Part shown: piece by piece, positions 49,683 to 59,527 of the stretch
How positions within the stretch are numbered: the first letter of the stretch is position 1
How the letters are laid out: each line of letters opens with the position of its first letter
Assembly (NCBI RefSeq): GCF_023650515.1
Contig: NZ_CP096016.1
Location: forward strand, 3,784,001 to 3,848,000
DNA length: 64,000 nt
Origin: Alkalimarinus coralli
GTDB lineage: Bacteria > Pseudomonadota > Gammaproteobacteria > Pseudomonadales > Oleiphilaceae
Reading direction: 5' to 3'
Made by a program: the position numbers and the translations under genes
The notes under the pieces: model-generated
What the model was told of the DNA's origin: nothing
The model's input: the letters and a program-made list of their open reading frames with translations, nothing else
Database searches by the model: none

Positions 49683-50669
49683 CTACTTGAATATGGCGTG
49701 CTTCACAATATCCTCAGGTAGCGTAATACCAAATCGCTCCAGTTGCCTTTGATTGAAGTATACCGCAACGGTCTGATCAATTTCGGGAAGCATTGATAGC
49801 GGTGAGGCACCTTCAAGGATGCTGAGCACAATCAACCCTGCCCGCCTTCCGTGTGTTCTCCCCTGAATCACCAACGCCCCCATCGCACCATCGTCGCCAA
49901 CCGTATAATCCTGATTAACAATGATCGGTATTTGACTTGCGGCCGACATAGCTGCAATGGCTTCAGAGGCAGACAGATACTTGCCGTTTTCATCCTTGAT
50001 ATTAAAGTACGCAAGCGGAAGCACAATATCATAGTGCTTATGAACCGTTTTTAAGGTCTCTATCCAGCCAGCCCAAGTGCTGACCGTTTTTACATCGGCC
50101 ACAATACCGGTTGTTGCAAGTTTTTTTTGATCCAGCAAGGTATTTTTCAATTCCGCCTGCGATGTTTGGCTTTCACCCGCAAGCAGCAATATTCGCTTCA
50201 CACCAGGCAACACTCGGGAAACAAATCTAATAGTGCCCATGATAGGCGTTCGCTCAAGCACCCCTGTCATATTAGGGGGGAGTATTCCACCAGAAAAGTA
50301 CACTCTCGGGTTATGGTTAATACCCAAAAACACCACTGGCACTGGCTCCTCGGCAAGTCGCGGGCCAAGTAGCCTAAGCGCGTTATCATCGCCTAGCATC
50401 ACCAAATCAGGCTTGGATGCTTGATACTTCTGCCAAGCCAAATCTGCACGTTCTTGAAACGCTGACTCGGGCAGCTGTTTTGTATTCATAAAGAAGGTAT
50501 CGAGGCTAACCGTCGTTGAAAGCACCTCTTTGACGCCATCTTCACACTGTTGCGTCCAGGGGAAGGACTGGTGATAACTTGAAATCAGCAGCACTGATTT
50601 CTGCGCAGACCAGCTATGGGCGGAAAAAAAGAGGCTAAAAAAAATGACTAGAATAAGGGGCAACTTCAT
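49683..50669 (-). CDS. ABC-type substrate-binding protein of the LuxP/BMP-like family
   Basis: This 328-residue protein has a signal peptide (about residues 1-22) and the fold typical of the ABC_sub_bind family (VLLISSYHQSFPWTQQCEDGVKEVL, VMLGDDNALRLLG, PVVFLGINHNP, IPIIVNQDYTVGDDGAMGALV). Members often precede GGDEF or sensor kinases, but here no permease or sensor follows. The ligand is unknown. It is monocistronic on the minus strand. Confidence 0.82.
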   Translation of the reverse strand: MKLPLILVIFFSLFFSAHSWSAQKSVLLISSYHQSFPWTQQCEDGVKEVLSTTVSLDTFFMNTKQLPESAFQERADLAWQKYQASKPDLVMLGDDNALRLLGPRLAEEPVPVVFLGINHNPRVYFSGGILPPNMTGVLERTPIMGTIRFVSRVLPGVKRILLLAGESQTSQAELKNTLLDQKKLATTGIVADVKTVSTWAGWIETLKTVHKHYDIVLPLAYFNIKDENGKYLSASEAIAAMSAASQIPIIVNQDYTVGDDGAMGALVIQGRTHGRRAGLIVLSILEGASPLSMLPEIDQTVAVYFNQRQLERFGITLPEDIVKHAIFK

Positions 50670-50862
50670 ATCTATCGCCTGTTTTCATTTACGTCTGCGA
50701 GCACTCGCAGCATAAAAAGCAATAACAACAAAGATCCCTTTATCTAATCAAATACCACCTGTCTTATGCAGCAAGTACTCTTAATTTAGTATAGTCCCGA
50801 TTAATGACAGCGACGGAAGATGAAACAAAAAACTTACGCCATCCACTTAGAATCTAATAGCC

Positions 50863-52695
50863 TTACGCATCAACCCCTATAAAGCCGCCCGACTGATGAG
50901 CCCACAGCTGGGCATATATTCCACCGTTCGCGGCCAGCTCCTGATGTGTTCCTTGCTCGACGATTTGACCCTCATCCAAGACAATCAAGCGATCCATCGC
51001 TGCAATCGTTGATAAGCGGTGTGCTATTGCAATCACTGTTTTTCCTTCCATTAGCTTGGTCAGGCTATGTTGTATGGCCGCTTCAATTTCCGAATCGAGT
51101 GCAGAGGTGGCTTCATCCAACAACAGTATCGATGCATTTTTCAACAGCACTCGGGCAATGGCGATACGTTGACGCTGCCCTCCCGATAGCTTAACCCCCC
51201 GTTCACCCACTTGAGCATCATAGCCTTTGCGGCCTTTCAGGTCAGTCAGTCCCTGAATAAACTCATGCGCTTCAGCGAGTTTTGCCGCCGCTATCATCTC
51301 TTCTTCTGTAGCATCAGGGTGGCCATACAGGATATTGTCTCGTACAGAGCGGTGTAGCAGTGAGGTATCCTGCGACACCATGCCTATTTGCGCGCGCAGG
51401 CTATCTTGCGTAACGGTTTTAATATCCTGACCATCGATTAATACGCGGCCTTCCGCCAAATCATGAAACCTCAATAACAAATTGACCAAGGTTGATTTAC
51501 CGGCCCCGGAGCGCCCCACTAACCCAACCTTTTCGCCCGGTTTAATATGCAGGTTCAAGTCATCAATAATTCCACTTTTTTTACCATAGTGAAAACCAAC
51601 ATGGTCAAACCGCAGCTCACCATTAGTCACCACCAGCGCTTTAGCATCGTGAGCATCCGTGACTTCTAGCGGCTGGGATAATGTGGTCATGCCATCATTT
51701 ACCGTACCGATATTTTCAAACAACGCACTGACTTCCCACATGATCCACTGGGCCATGCCGTTTAAACGAAGAGACAAACTGACTGCAATCGCAATCGCCC
51801 CTACTGAAATAGCATTTTCCATCCACAACCAGATCGACATGGCGGCGACACAAAATACCAATGCATAGTTGAGCGCGTGAACACTTGCATTCAACCCCGT
51901 TGCCAAGCGCATCTGCTTATATACCGTACCTAAAAACTCATCCATGCTCTCTTTGGCATAATCAGATTCCCGCTTGCTGTGAGAGAACAACTTCACCGTG
52001 GCAATATTGGTGTAGCTATCAACAATACGGCCGGTCATCGAAGATCGCGCATCAGCCTGATGGGTTGCCACCTTTTTAAGTTTGGGCACAAAATAGTATT
52101 GCAGAGCAATATAGAGCACCAGCCACACCACAAGAGGCATCATTAAACGCAAGTCTGCTTGAGCAACCAGTACCAGCATCGCAACAAAATAGATGGCGAC
52201 GTAGACCATCACATCAAGCAGCTTCATAACTGCTTCTCTCACCGCTAACGAAGTTTGCATCACTTTTGTGGCAATACGACCGGCAAAGTCGTTTTGATAA
52301 AATGACATACTCTGGCGAAGCAGATAGCGGTGCGCCATCCAGCGGATTTGCATGGGGAAGTTACCCAACAACGCCTGGTGCACAATAGCTGCGTGCAGCA
52401 GCACCAGCAGCGGCATCCCAACTAGCAACAGTAGCCCCATTCCCAGCAGGGTCAGGCCTTCTTCCTGCAGTAACGTATCAGGTTGCTTTACGTTGAGCCA
52501 ATCAACCAGCTCACCCAAAAAACCAAATAATCCCACTTCCAAAATTGCTAATAACGCCGTCAGAACGGTCATCAGTATTAATGGGGCTTCCATACCTCGG
52601 GTATAGTGGCGACAAAATGCCAGCAGGCTGCCTGGTGGTTGGCCGGGTACAGAAGACGGAAAGGGCTTAATAAGCTTTTCAAAAAAGCGAAACAT
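50863..52695 (-). CDS. ABC transporter, fused permease-ATPase exporter
   Basis: This 610-residue protein has six membrane helices (about residues 35-330) and an ATPase domain with Walker A (VGRSGAGKST), signature LSGGQRQRIAI, Walker B (ILLLDEATSAL) and H-loop IAHRLSTIA. It works as a homodimer or half-transporter of the MsbA/multidrug type. Substrate is not predictable. It stands alone on the minus strand, divergent from the small monooxygenase-like gene. Confidence 0.94.
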   Translation of the reverse strand: MFRFFEKLIKPFPSSVPGQPPGSLLAFCRHYTRGMEAPLILMTVLTALLAILEVGLFGFLGELVDWLNVKQPDTLLQEEGLTLLGMGLLLLVGMPLLVLLHAAIVHQALLGNFPMQIRWMAHRYLLRQSMSFYQNDFAGRIATKVMQTSLAVREAVMKLLDVMVYVAIYFVAMLVLVAQADLRLMMPLVVWLVLYIALQYYFVPKLKKVATHQADARSSMTGRIVDSYTNIATVKLFSHSKRESDYAKESMDEFLGTVYKQMRLATGLNASVHALNYALVFCVAAMSIWLWMENAISVGAIAIAVSLSLRLNGMAQWIMWEVSALFENIGTVNDGMTTLSQPLEVTDAHDAKALVVTNGELRFDHVGFHYGKKSGIIDDLNLHIKPGEKVGLVGRSGAGKSTLVNLLLRFHDLAEGRVLIDGQDIKTVTQDSLRAQIGMVSQDTSLLHRSVRDNILYGHPDATEEEMIAAAKLAEAHEFIQGLTDLKGRKGYDAQVGERGVKLSGGQRQRIAIARVLLKNASILLLDEATSALDSEIEAAIQHSLTKLMEGKTVIAIAHRLSTIAAMDRLIVLDEGQIVEQGTHQELAANGGIYAQLWAHQSGGFIGVDA

Positions 52696-52838
52696 AGTAA
52701 AACCAGATAAATTCTTAAGATGAAGGTAGGTGAGGAGTGCTATTGTAGCCTGATATCAGAAGCAAAACATTCAAAAAATACATCTCACCATGTTATTCTG
52801 ACGATCAATTCAAGGAGCCAAAAAGGGAGTGCCACGCA

Positions 52839-53126
52839 ATGTATGCCGTCATATTTAAAGCAGAAATTGCTCAACTTGATGATGAATACAGTGCCACGGC
52901 CGCGCGCATGAGGGAGCTTGCAACGAGCCAATATGGTTGCCTGGAGTTTTCAGCCTGTTGTGAGGAAAACCGGGAAATAGCCATCTCATATTGGCCCAGC
53001 CTTGAACATATCAAACGCTGGAAACAAGACCCGGAGCACCTGGCCGCTCAGAAACAGGGCCGGAATAAGTGGTATCACAACTATCAGGTACAAGTGGTCG
53101 AACTGCTACGACAGTACAGCCATTAA
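52839..53126 (+). CDS. Antibiotic biosynthesis monooxygenase (ABM) family protein
   Basis: This 95-residue protein has the ABM ferredoxin-like core: MYAVIFKAEIAQLD at the start, TSQYGCLEFSAC in the middle, and AISYWPSLEHIKRWKQDPEH (about residues 48-67) with the typical Trp. Such small enzymes or heme-degrading relatives act on quinols or heme, but the substrate is unknown here. GGGAG precedes the ATG. A small membrane protein gene follows 15 bp later. Confidence 0.85.
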   Translation: MYAVIFKAEIAQLDDEYSATAARMRELATSQYGCLEFSACCEENREIAISYWPSLEHIKRWKQDPEHLAAQKQGRNKWYHNYQVQVVELLRQYSH

Positions 53127-53141
53127 GGATTTCAATCGATT

Positions 53142-53438
53142 ATGAATGCACTAAGAGAAGTCATCGCGGTAGTGGTTTTTATCGTTGCAGTGGTATCGCT
53201 GAGCAACCTGGTTCTTAATGGCTTTGATGGCCGTTTGCTGATAGCGACCGTTATATGCTTTATCGCAGCGTATATTATCTGGCCAAGCAAACGGAAAGGC
53301 GCTCGACAAGGGGACAATAGCCTACTTGATATTATAGAGTTTATTATCGAGTTACCGATTGACCTGTTTCTATGGCTATTTCGCTCGATTACACGGATTT
53401 TCAGAAGCAATGACAGCCACCTTGATATAGACTTATAG
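53142..53438 (+). CDS. Small membrane protein of unknown function (98 aa)
   Basis: Two hydrophobic helices lie at about residues 6-25 and 31-47, followed by a basic loop (KRKGARQGD) and an amphipathic C-terminal half (IDLFLWLFRSITRIFRS). No domain is recognised. It follows the ABM gene by 15 bp and precedes the cobalamin genes by 52 bp, so it could belong to either unit. Confidence 0.6.
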   Translation: MNALREVIAVVVFIVAVVSLSNLVLNGFDGRLLIATVICFIAAYIIWPSKRKGARQGDNSLLDIIEFIIELPIDLFLWLFRSITRIFRSNDSHLDIDL

Positions 53439-53490
53439 CGCTTGCAAATATGAGCCCCATATAAGCCTAAACTCACAGTTGCTGTAATTC

Positions 53491-54402
53491 ATGGTTATTA
53501 TTCAGATTCTTACTGCCTTCATTTTAGACAGGCTGTTAGGTGAACCTAAAGACAATCACCCACTAGTCATTTTTGGCAACATTGCCAACACCGTAGAAAA
53601 GCGAAGCAATCACGCCCAATCAACCCGAGTAGACGGCGCAGCCTCTTATTTGATTTGCGTGACGCCGATTATAGTGGCCACTGCAATACTGCAACTCACG
53701 CTATTCGACTCAGGGCTGTCAGCATTAATATTTGGCGCTATAACCCTGTATATCACCATTGGTTGGCAAAGCCTGTTTGAGCATACCAGCGCCATTATGA
53801 AGCCACTCCAACAAGGCAACCTTGAAGAAGCAAAGCAGAATCTGGCGATGATCGTAAGCCGAGATACCCAAGAACTTGAAGAACCAGAGATTGTATCAGC
53901 GACTATAGAAACACTACTGGAAAACGGCAATGATGCTATATTCGGTGCACTATTCTGGTTTCTATTGTTAGGTCCCGTGGGGGCGGTGTTGTATCGCCTA
54001 ACGAATACTCTGGATGCCATGTGGGGGTACAAAAATGAGCGGTTTCTGCAATTTGGCTGGGCAGCCGCGCGATTGGACGACCTGTTAAACTGGGTTCCCG
54101 CCAGACTCTGCGCCTATAGCTATGCACTGGCAGGCAATTACCATTCAGCCATGCAGAGCTGGAAAACTCAGGCAGCAAAGTGGAAAAGCCCGAATGCAGG
54201 CCCGGTCATGGCAGCCGGAGCAGGCGCGCTTTCGATCACTATAGGAGGCGACGCAGTTTACCATGGCACGAAAGAGTCGAAGCCAGTGTTGGGCATGGGT
54301 GAACCACCAACCCTGCAAGATATACAAGAAGCCCAGTCTCTCATAAACAAAGCGCTGTTTATTTGGTTAGCCACGCTTACTATCTTGTTCCTGGTTGCTT
54401 GA
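53491..54402 (+). CDS. cbiB: Adenosylcobinamide-phosphate synthase (CbiB/CobD)
   Basis: This 303-residue membrane protein has the motifs LDRLLGEPKDNHPLVIFGN near the start, IVSRDTQELEEPEIVSATIETLLEN (about residues 111-135) and AARLDDLLNWVPAR (about 191-204). All are CbiB hallmarks. It attaches the aminopropanol phosphate arm to adenosylcobyric acid. It overlaps no gene at its 5' end but the next gene, cobC-type, starts one base after its stop, so the two are coupled. Confidence 0.93.
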   Translation: MVIIQILTAFILDRLLGEPKDNHPLVIFGNIANTVEKRSNHAQSTRVDGAASYLICVTPIIVATAILQLTLFDSGLSALIFGAITLYITIGWQSLFEHTSAIMKPLQQGNLEEAKQNLAMIVSRDTQELEEPEIVSATIETLLENGNDAIFGALFWFLLLGPVGAVLYRLTNTLDAMWGYKNERFLQFGWAAARLDDLLNWVPARLCAYSYALAGNYHSAMQSWKTQAAKWKSPNAGPVMAAGAGALSITIGGDAVYHGTKESKPVLGMGEPPTLQDIQEAQSLINKALFIWLATLTILFLVA

Positions 54403-54403
54403 A

Positions 54404-55426
54404 ATGTTAATACACGGAGGAAACCTTACTGTTGCAGCCATGAATTATGGTATTCCAGCTGACCAGTGGCTAGACCTGTCGACGGGCCTGAACCCTATTC
54501 CATGGACACTGAGACATCCTATCCCGCCAGCGTATATAGAACGCCTTCCCTACCCGGATAGCGAACTTATTGAAGCGGCCGCAAGCTACTATGACAACAC
54601 AAATATTCTGCCCGTAGCCGGGTCACAGGCCGCCATTCAGGTACTGCCCAAGTTAATTAACACCCAAACCGTTGCTGTCCCAGCTATCGGCTATGAAGAG
54701 CACCGTTACCATTGGCAGCAAAACGGTCACCAGCTATTACCTTACGACCCTTATATCGATGACCTGTTAAGTATTGCCAGAGACCAGCAGCCATCCGTCA
54801 TGCTGGTCATCAACCCCAATAACCCGACCGGGCACCTTTACAACAGAAAGGAACTACTGAAGCTACTAAGCATTATTGAAGGCTATGGCGGTCTACTTAT
54901 TATCGATGAGGCGTTTATTGATACCAACACGGCGCATAGCTTATCAAGTGACTCATCAGGTTCGCTGATTGTATTGAGATCTATTGGAAAGTTTTTTGGT
55001 CTGCCAGGGATTCGGACAGGGTTTGTGATTGCGGGCGAACAATGGCTTCACAAGATAGATTCGGCTTTAGGCCCTTGGACAGTCAGTGGGCCAAGCCAGT
55101 GGATCGCTTCGCAGTGCCTGAGAGACCAGACCTGGCAACAACGCACGATAAAAACACTTAAGCAGCTCGCAGCAGAGCAGGCAATAGTTTTGTCGGAAGA
55201 ACTTCAGCGCTTTGGTGTTGATAACCATCAGCGAACAGACTTCTTTATCTCATTCCCAATGGAAAGCAGAGTTGCAGAGAAATTGAAAACACACTTCGGG
55301 AAGCAGGGAATACTGCTAAGAAAAATTGAGCTGGGTACTCAGCGCAGCCTATTGCGGTTTGGTCTATGCGCTGACGACAAAGCGTTAGCGTGTGTTCAAC
55401 AAGCTGCGTCTAGTTTTATTCTGTAA
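54404..55426 (+). CDS. cobC: Threonine-phosphate decarboxylase (CobD/CobC-type PLP enzyme)
   Basis: The ATG at 54404 gives 340 residues, MLIHGGNLTVAAMNYGIP, close to the N-terminus of the family; a TTG nine bases upstream is also possible. The class I/II aminotransferase fold has NPNNPTGHLY (about 141-150), the PLP-binding Lys in RSIGKFFGLPGIRTGF (about 197-212) and a C-terminal Arg in RSLLRFGL. It makes (R)-1-amino-2-propanol phosphate for the nucleotide loop of cobalamin, next to cbiB, which uses it. Confidence 0.9.
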   Translation: MLIHGGNLTVAAMNYGIPADQWLDLSTGLNPIPWTLRHPIPPAYIERLPYPDSELIEAAASYYDNTNILPVAGSQAAIQVLPKLINTQTVAVPAIGYEEHRYHWQQNGHQLLPYDPYIDDLLSIARDQQPSVMLVINPNNPTGHLYNRKELLKLLSIIEGYGGLLIIDEAFIDTNTAHSLSSDSSGSLIVLRSIGKFFGLPGIRTGFVIAGEQWLHKIDSALGPWTVSGPSQWIASQCLRDQTWQQRTIKTLKQLAAEQAIVLSEELQRFGVDNHQRTDFFISFPMESRVAEKLKTHFGKQGILLRKIELGTQRSLLRFGLCADDKALACVQQAASSFIL

Positions 55427-55430
55427 TCAA

Positions 55431-55799
55431 TTAAACGGTCTGGGCGATATTCTGTTCCAGATAACTAATAATATCAGATGACTCATACATCCAGCGCGTT
55501 TCACCGCCTTCCTGGATTTTCAAACAGGGCACTTTAAGCTGTCCACCCTGCTCTAACAACTCACTTTTATACGACTCATTTCGCTTGGCATCACGGGTTT
55601 CAATATTCAACGAGTTTCGCTTCATCGCCCGACGAACCTTCACACAAAAAGGGCAGGCTTCATACTGATACAGCGCCAAGTTAGCGGTTTTATTATCGAT
55701 GGCACGCTGATCTTCCGCAGATCGCTTTATGCCTCTAGGTGTAAACAACCAGTTCAACGTTAAAATCAAACGTCCAAGAATCCAACGAACAACAGCCAT
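55431..55799 (-). CDS. Glutathione S-transferase N-terminal / glutaredoxin-like protein
   Basis: The ATG at 55799 has GGAGG 7 bases upstream, so it is preferred to an ATG seven codons earlier. The 122-residue protein has a hydrophobic N-terminal segment (residues 4-16), then a thioredoxin fold with CPFC (about residues 49-52), KVPCLKIQEGGETRW (about 86-100) and SSDIISYLEQ, as in the glutathione-binding domain of GSTs. The C-terminal helical domain is missing, so it is a short, membrane-anchored glutaredoxin-type protein. Confidence 0.85.
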   Translation of the reverse strand: MAVVRWILGRLILTLNWLFTPRGIKRSAEDQRAIDNKTANLALYQYEACPFCVKVRRAMKRNSLNIETRDAKRNESYKSELLEQGGQLKVPCLKIQEGGETRWMYESSDIISYLEQNIAQTV

Positions 55800-55983
55800 C
55801 TGGCAACCTCCACATTTCAAAAACAGTCAGGCAAAGCGCTTAGCTACCTGAATTGGGCGGGCATTCTAACATAAACTGGCGGAGGGTCATCACTTGGCTA
55901 ACTCGTTTTCACACATCACGAAACAAGCCACTATCTAATCTCGGGTCACTGTCTGCACAACCAAAGCGTCGGAGTAAAAGCGG

Positions 55984-58212
55984 CTAAAAAAGCGCATAAA
56001 AATCGTAACCCAGCATCAGGTAGATAGCCTGGTTATCACTGTCAGCATAACTACCCGCAAACGTTACCGGTCCGAGAGGCGTATCACTTCCAACAAAAAC
56101 AGTGTAAGAGTCCAACACATCTCCCCAACTGGCATCGTCCAAATCTTGCCATACGTTACCTGTCTCGTAGGAAAAACCGGCCATATAAGGGATAAAAGGG
56201 CCACCAAATTCTCGATAAGCAATAACGCTTGCCAAGGCGGCATCATGGCCGACAAACGTATCACGGCTATAACCAGATAAATTAAACAGCCCCCCCAGTG
56301 AAACCAGATTACTTAGCGCCGCTTGATCTCTTACCATTTTTGCAGCGCTTAAACGACCTACAACGGTATAACGGTTGACCGTATAAGCGCCGCCCACCAA
56401 CGCTGCAACTCTGTCATAGTCAAGTGTAGCCGCCAAGTCCTGTCTGGATGCTTCCCATTCTGCATGAAAAAATACCCCTTCATGTGGGAGAAATAGCTTA
56501 TCAAGCGAATCGTAGGTAAACGACGTCGATATACTGCCTACATCTTCGTTTAACTCAGTAATAGGCTCGTTTCCAACATCAAGCTTTAGATTGGCTTTAC
56601 CTAATATATATTCAACACGTAGTTCAGCATTGCTGCCAAACTCACGCCCAACAGCAGCGCTCAGGTTGGTTTCTGTAATATCCCACTCTGAAAGCTTATC
56701 TGTTTGATTAAATACGGGAAGTGTCCTTTCTTCATAGAGACCTCCAAGCGCAACAAAGTAATCCAGAAAACCCGGGATAGGCTGATAAAACTCGGTTTCC
56801 AAAAAGGGGTGGCTACCTAATTGCAATGATGTTTGCCACTCAGCCCCCCACCTGTTCAATGAGGTCTGGTCATAATGGAGTGCGATATTGAAGTCTGTAT
56901 CATCAGTGAGGTTGTCTTCAAAATTAAGCCCAAACCGCAAGTAGTCAGGCCCCCATGACTTTTCAACTGCGCTCACTTGAAGCACACTCTCGCCCTTATC
57001 ATCAATCAAGTCGTAGGTCACTCGCTCAAAATACCCCAAGCCATAAATAACATTGATATCATGCTCCAGAACCTCCCGGTCTAACGGCTTTCCAACAGGC
57101 TGACTAATACGAGAAGTAATAAACTCGGGCGATATTCCCGATTGATTCACCACTTCAATCCGGTCAATACTACCGATTGGCTCTGCCGCCCTCGTACGCT
57201 TTTCCTGAAACGCCAACCAACTCTCATCGTCAATAGAGAGAGCCTTGAGCGCGAGCGCACTATTTCTTGCTGATGTCGCCCCCATTTCAACAATTTCATC
57301 ACTAAGCTGAAAATCACCCGAACCGGCGCCCTGCAAGTCAGGGATGAGCAAAATATCTTGTGGTGTCAGGCTAGCGAGTTGTTCTTCCACATTCCTGCGC
57401 GTTAACAAGTTAGTTAATTGCTCCACGACCCCGACTAGACTATTTACCTCGTCGGCCTCTAACAGCGGAGAGCTTATATCCACCGCTATAATAAGCTCAG
57501 CACCCAAATCCCTTGCCACGTCTATCGGCAAGTTATCTGATATTCCGCCATCAACTAATAAACGTCCCTCATACTCTACTGGTGGAAACGCGCCTGGAAT
57601 TGACATACTGGCACGCATCGCTGTCGCCAGGCTGCCTTTGCTCACAGCAACGGTTTCTCCCGTTCCGATATCAGATGCAACCGCTCGATATCGAATGGGG
57701 AATTGGTCAAAATTATCTATATGCGCAGCATGAGACGTTAACTCGCTCAGCAGCAACATCAGCTGTTGTCCTTGAATCAGCCCTTTACGAAATTTTATAC
57801 CGTCCGAATCGACACCTAGAACCAGATCGGTTGCAAAATCAAAGTCATCTTGTTTACGACGGAAAGACTTGTCCGCACGGGATGACTCATCAGTAAACCC
57901 TTTATCCCAGATCATTCGATGAAACCGCTCTTCAATTTCATCAACCGGTAAACCCGAAGCATAGAGCCCAGCTACCGCTGAGCCGGCACTCGTCCCCACC
58001 ACAATATCAACAGGTACTTTCATTTCTTCGAGTACTTTTAGAACGCCAACATGCGCCAGACCTTTAGCGCCACCACCACTGAGCACCAAACCGATAACAG
58101 GTCTCTGCGGTGTTTCTCTTGATGGGGTCGCGTCGGCCGCCGAGCATGTGAAGGTTAAAGAAGATAGCAGCAGCGCGTATATAAGAGAGGTTATAAGCTG
58201 TTTGCCAGCCAT
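55984..58212 (-). CDS. Patatin-like phospholipase with POTRA and outer-membrane barrel (PlpD/type Vd)
   Basis: This 742-residue protein has a signal peptide (about 1-26), then a patatin domain with oxyanion loop GGGAKG (46-51), nucleophile Ser75 in GTSAGS and catalytic Asp221 in DGG. A POTRA-like stretch (about 345-415; GSIDRIEVVNQSGISPEFITSR) and a C-terminal barrel ending in F (MLGYDFYALF) follow. This is the type Vd autotransporter layout of Pseudomonas PlpD, which exports or displays a lipase. The substrate is probably a phospholipid. Confidence 0.94.
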   Translation of the reverse strand: MAGKQLITSLIYALLLSSLTFTCSAADATPSRETPQRPVIGLVLSGGGAKGLAHVGVLKVLEEMKVPVDIVVGTSAGSAVAGLYASGLPVDEIEERFHRMIWDKGFTDESSRADKSFRRKQDDFDFATDLVLGVDSDGIKFRKGLIQGQQLMLLLSELTSHAAHIDNFDQFPIRYRAVASDIGTGETVAVSKGSLATAMRASMSIPGAFPPVEYEGRLLVDGGISDNLPIDVARDLGAELIIAVDISSPLLEADEVNSLVGVVEQLTNLLTRRNVEEQLASLTPQDILLIPDLQGAGSGDFQLSDEIVEMGATSARNSALALKALSIDDESWLAFQEKRTRAAEPIGSIDRIEVVNQSGISPEFITSRISQPVGKPLDREVLEHDINVIYGLGYFERVTYDLIDDKGESVLQVSAVEKSWGPDYLRFGLNFEDNLTDDTDFNIALHYDQTSLNRWGAEWQTSLQLGSHPFLETEFYQPIPGFLDYFVALGGLYEERTLPVFNQTDKLSEWDITETNLSAAVGREFGSNAELRVEYILGKANLKLDVGNEPITELNEDVGSISTSFTYDSLDKLFLPHEGVFFHAEWEASRQDLAATLDYDRVAALVGGAYTVNRYTVVGRLSAAKMVRDQAALSNLVSLGGLFNLSGYSRDTFVGHDAALASVIAYREFGGPFIPYMAGFSYETGNVWQDLDDASWGDVLDSYTVFVGSDTPLGPVTFAGSYADSDNQAIYLMLGYDFYALF

Positions 58213-58346
58213 AAAGATCGTTCCTTGATAAAGAGAAGTTCAAAAATAAGTCATTGTTGTCATTAGTATAGTGTTATCAAACCAGCTAGCCACCGGTTAG
58301 TCAAAGCAAGACTCTCTTACAAAGCCCACCGCCTCAGTAAGGAATA

Positions 58347-58371
58347 CATAGCTTTCTCTCAGAAAGCTATG
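58347..58371 (-). terminator. Perfect 11-bp hairpin after nrdB
   Basis: Arms CATAGCTTTCT (58347-58357) and AGAAAGCTATG (58361-58371) close a three-base loop, 13 bp after the nrdB stop. No T-run follows on the minus strand, so it could be a Rho-independent terminator of low strength or an mRNA stabiliser. Confidence 0.55.
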
Positions 58372-58384
58372 CGCTATACAGTAA

Positions 58385-59503
58385 CTACCAGCTCAACGAT
58401 GATCCAGTTTGATACTCCGTCACCCTGGTTTCAAAGAAGTTTTTCTCTTTCCGCATATTGGCCTGCTCATCTAACCAAGGCAAGGTGCTCTTGGCATTGG
58501 GAAAGGGAGGCACAAGCTTTAGCTGTTTAGCTCTTCGGTTAGCGATAAACCTGAACTGCTCTTTATGCTCTTCAGCAGAGTAACCCAGAATCGGATCTTT
58601 TAAGATATAGTCTGCATAAGATCGCTCTGCGGCATCCGCTTCTTCAAACATTGTTTGAATAGCTTTTGGGTCTAACGGTAAATTTTCTTCTTTTATAATC
58701 TGATTCACGACACGAATACCAAACGCACAATGCAACACTTCATCTCGCATGATGTATTGCAGCTGCTCGCCTGTGCCCTTCATCAGACCTCTACGCTGTA
58801 ACGCAAATATAGGGCTAAATCCATTATAGAACCAGCAGCCCTCAAAGATACCGGCAAAGAAAATATACGCCATGACGAACTGCTCGAGATCGTCACGGTT
58901 GCGCAAGTTAATATCACTGCGCATAACTGAATCTAAACGAGTGTTGGCGAGCTTTATTTTACGATAAATAGCAGGTACAACACGGTAGCGGTTATAGATT
59001 TCGCCTTGGTCTAAACCGATAGTTTCAATGCAGTGCTGATACGTCCAGGTATGCATGGCCTCTTCATAGACTTGTCGGGCTTGGTAAATTTGTAGCTCCG
59101 GTGCGGTCATTTTCTCCATCACTGCAAGACCGATATTACGCATCGCCATAATGTCAGAGGTGGTGAGATATGAGAGAACATTTTCATACACATGCTTCTC
59201 TTCAACCGTAAGCTTATGGTTGTAGTCGTGAACATCTTGCGACATGTTGATATCTAAAGGTGTCCAATGGTTTTTATTGGCGTTCAAGAAAAACTCCCAT
59301 GCCCAAGGGTATTTGAACGGCGCTAATTGGTTTACATCCGTCAGCCCGTTGACCACACGTTTATCGCCTGGATTCACGGGGGGCAATGCTTCTGCCAGCT
59401 CACTTATATTATCGATTATTGTCTGACCCTGTTCTTCAAAAATAACCGATGCTTTTGATGGAATGGCAGCGGCTAAAGGGTTGTCCCAGTTAGGTGTATT
59501 CAT
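58385..59503 (-). CDS. nrdB: Class Ia ribonucleotide reductase beta subunit NrdB
   Basis: This 372-residue protein has the ferritin-like di-iron fold. Metal ligand motifs include EKHVYENVLSYL (about residues 97-108), EEAMHTWTYQHCIE (about 147-160) and DEVLHCAFGIR (about 251-261). It provides the tyrosyl or metal-based radical for NrdA. The start ATG follows GGAG. It lies 24 bp after nrdA on the minus strand, in the same operon. Confidence 0.95.
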   Translation of the reverse strand: MNTPNWDNPLAAAIPSKASVIFEEQGQTIIDNISELAEALPPVNPGDKRVVNGLTDVNQLAPFKYPWAWEFFLNANKNHWTPLDINMSQDVHDYNHKLTVEEKHVYENVLSYLTTSDIMAMRNIGLAVMEKMTAPELQIYQARQVYEEAMHTWTYQHCIETIGLDQGEIYNRYRVVPAIYRKIKLANTRLDSVMRSDINLRNRDDLEQFVMAYIFFAGIFEGCWFYNGFSPIFALQRRGLMKGTGEQLQYIMRDEVLHCAFGIRVVNQIIKEENLPLDPKAIQTMFEEADAAERSYADYILKDPILGYSAEEHKEQFRFIANRRAKQLKLVPPFPNAKSTLPWLDEQANMRKEKNFFETRVTEYQTGSSLSW

Positions 59504-59527
59504 GATGGTTCTCCAGTTAATTAATGG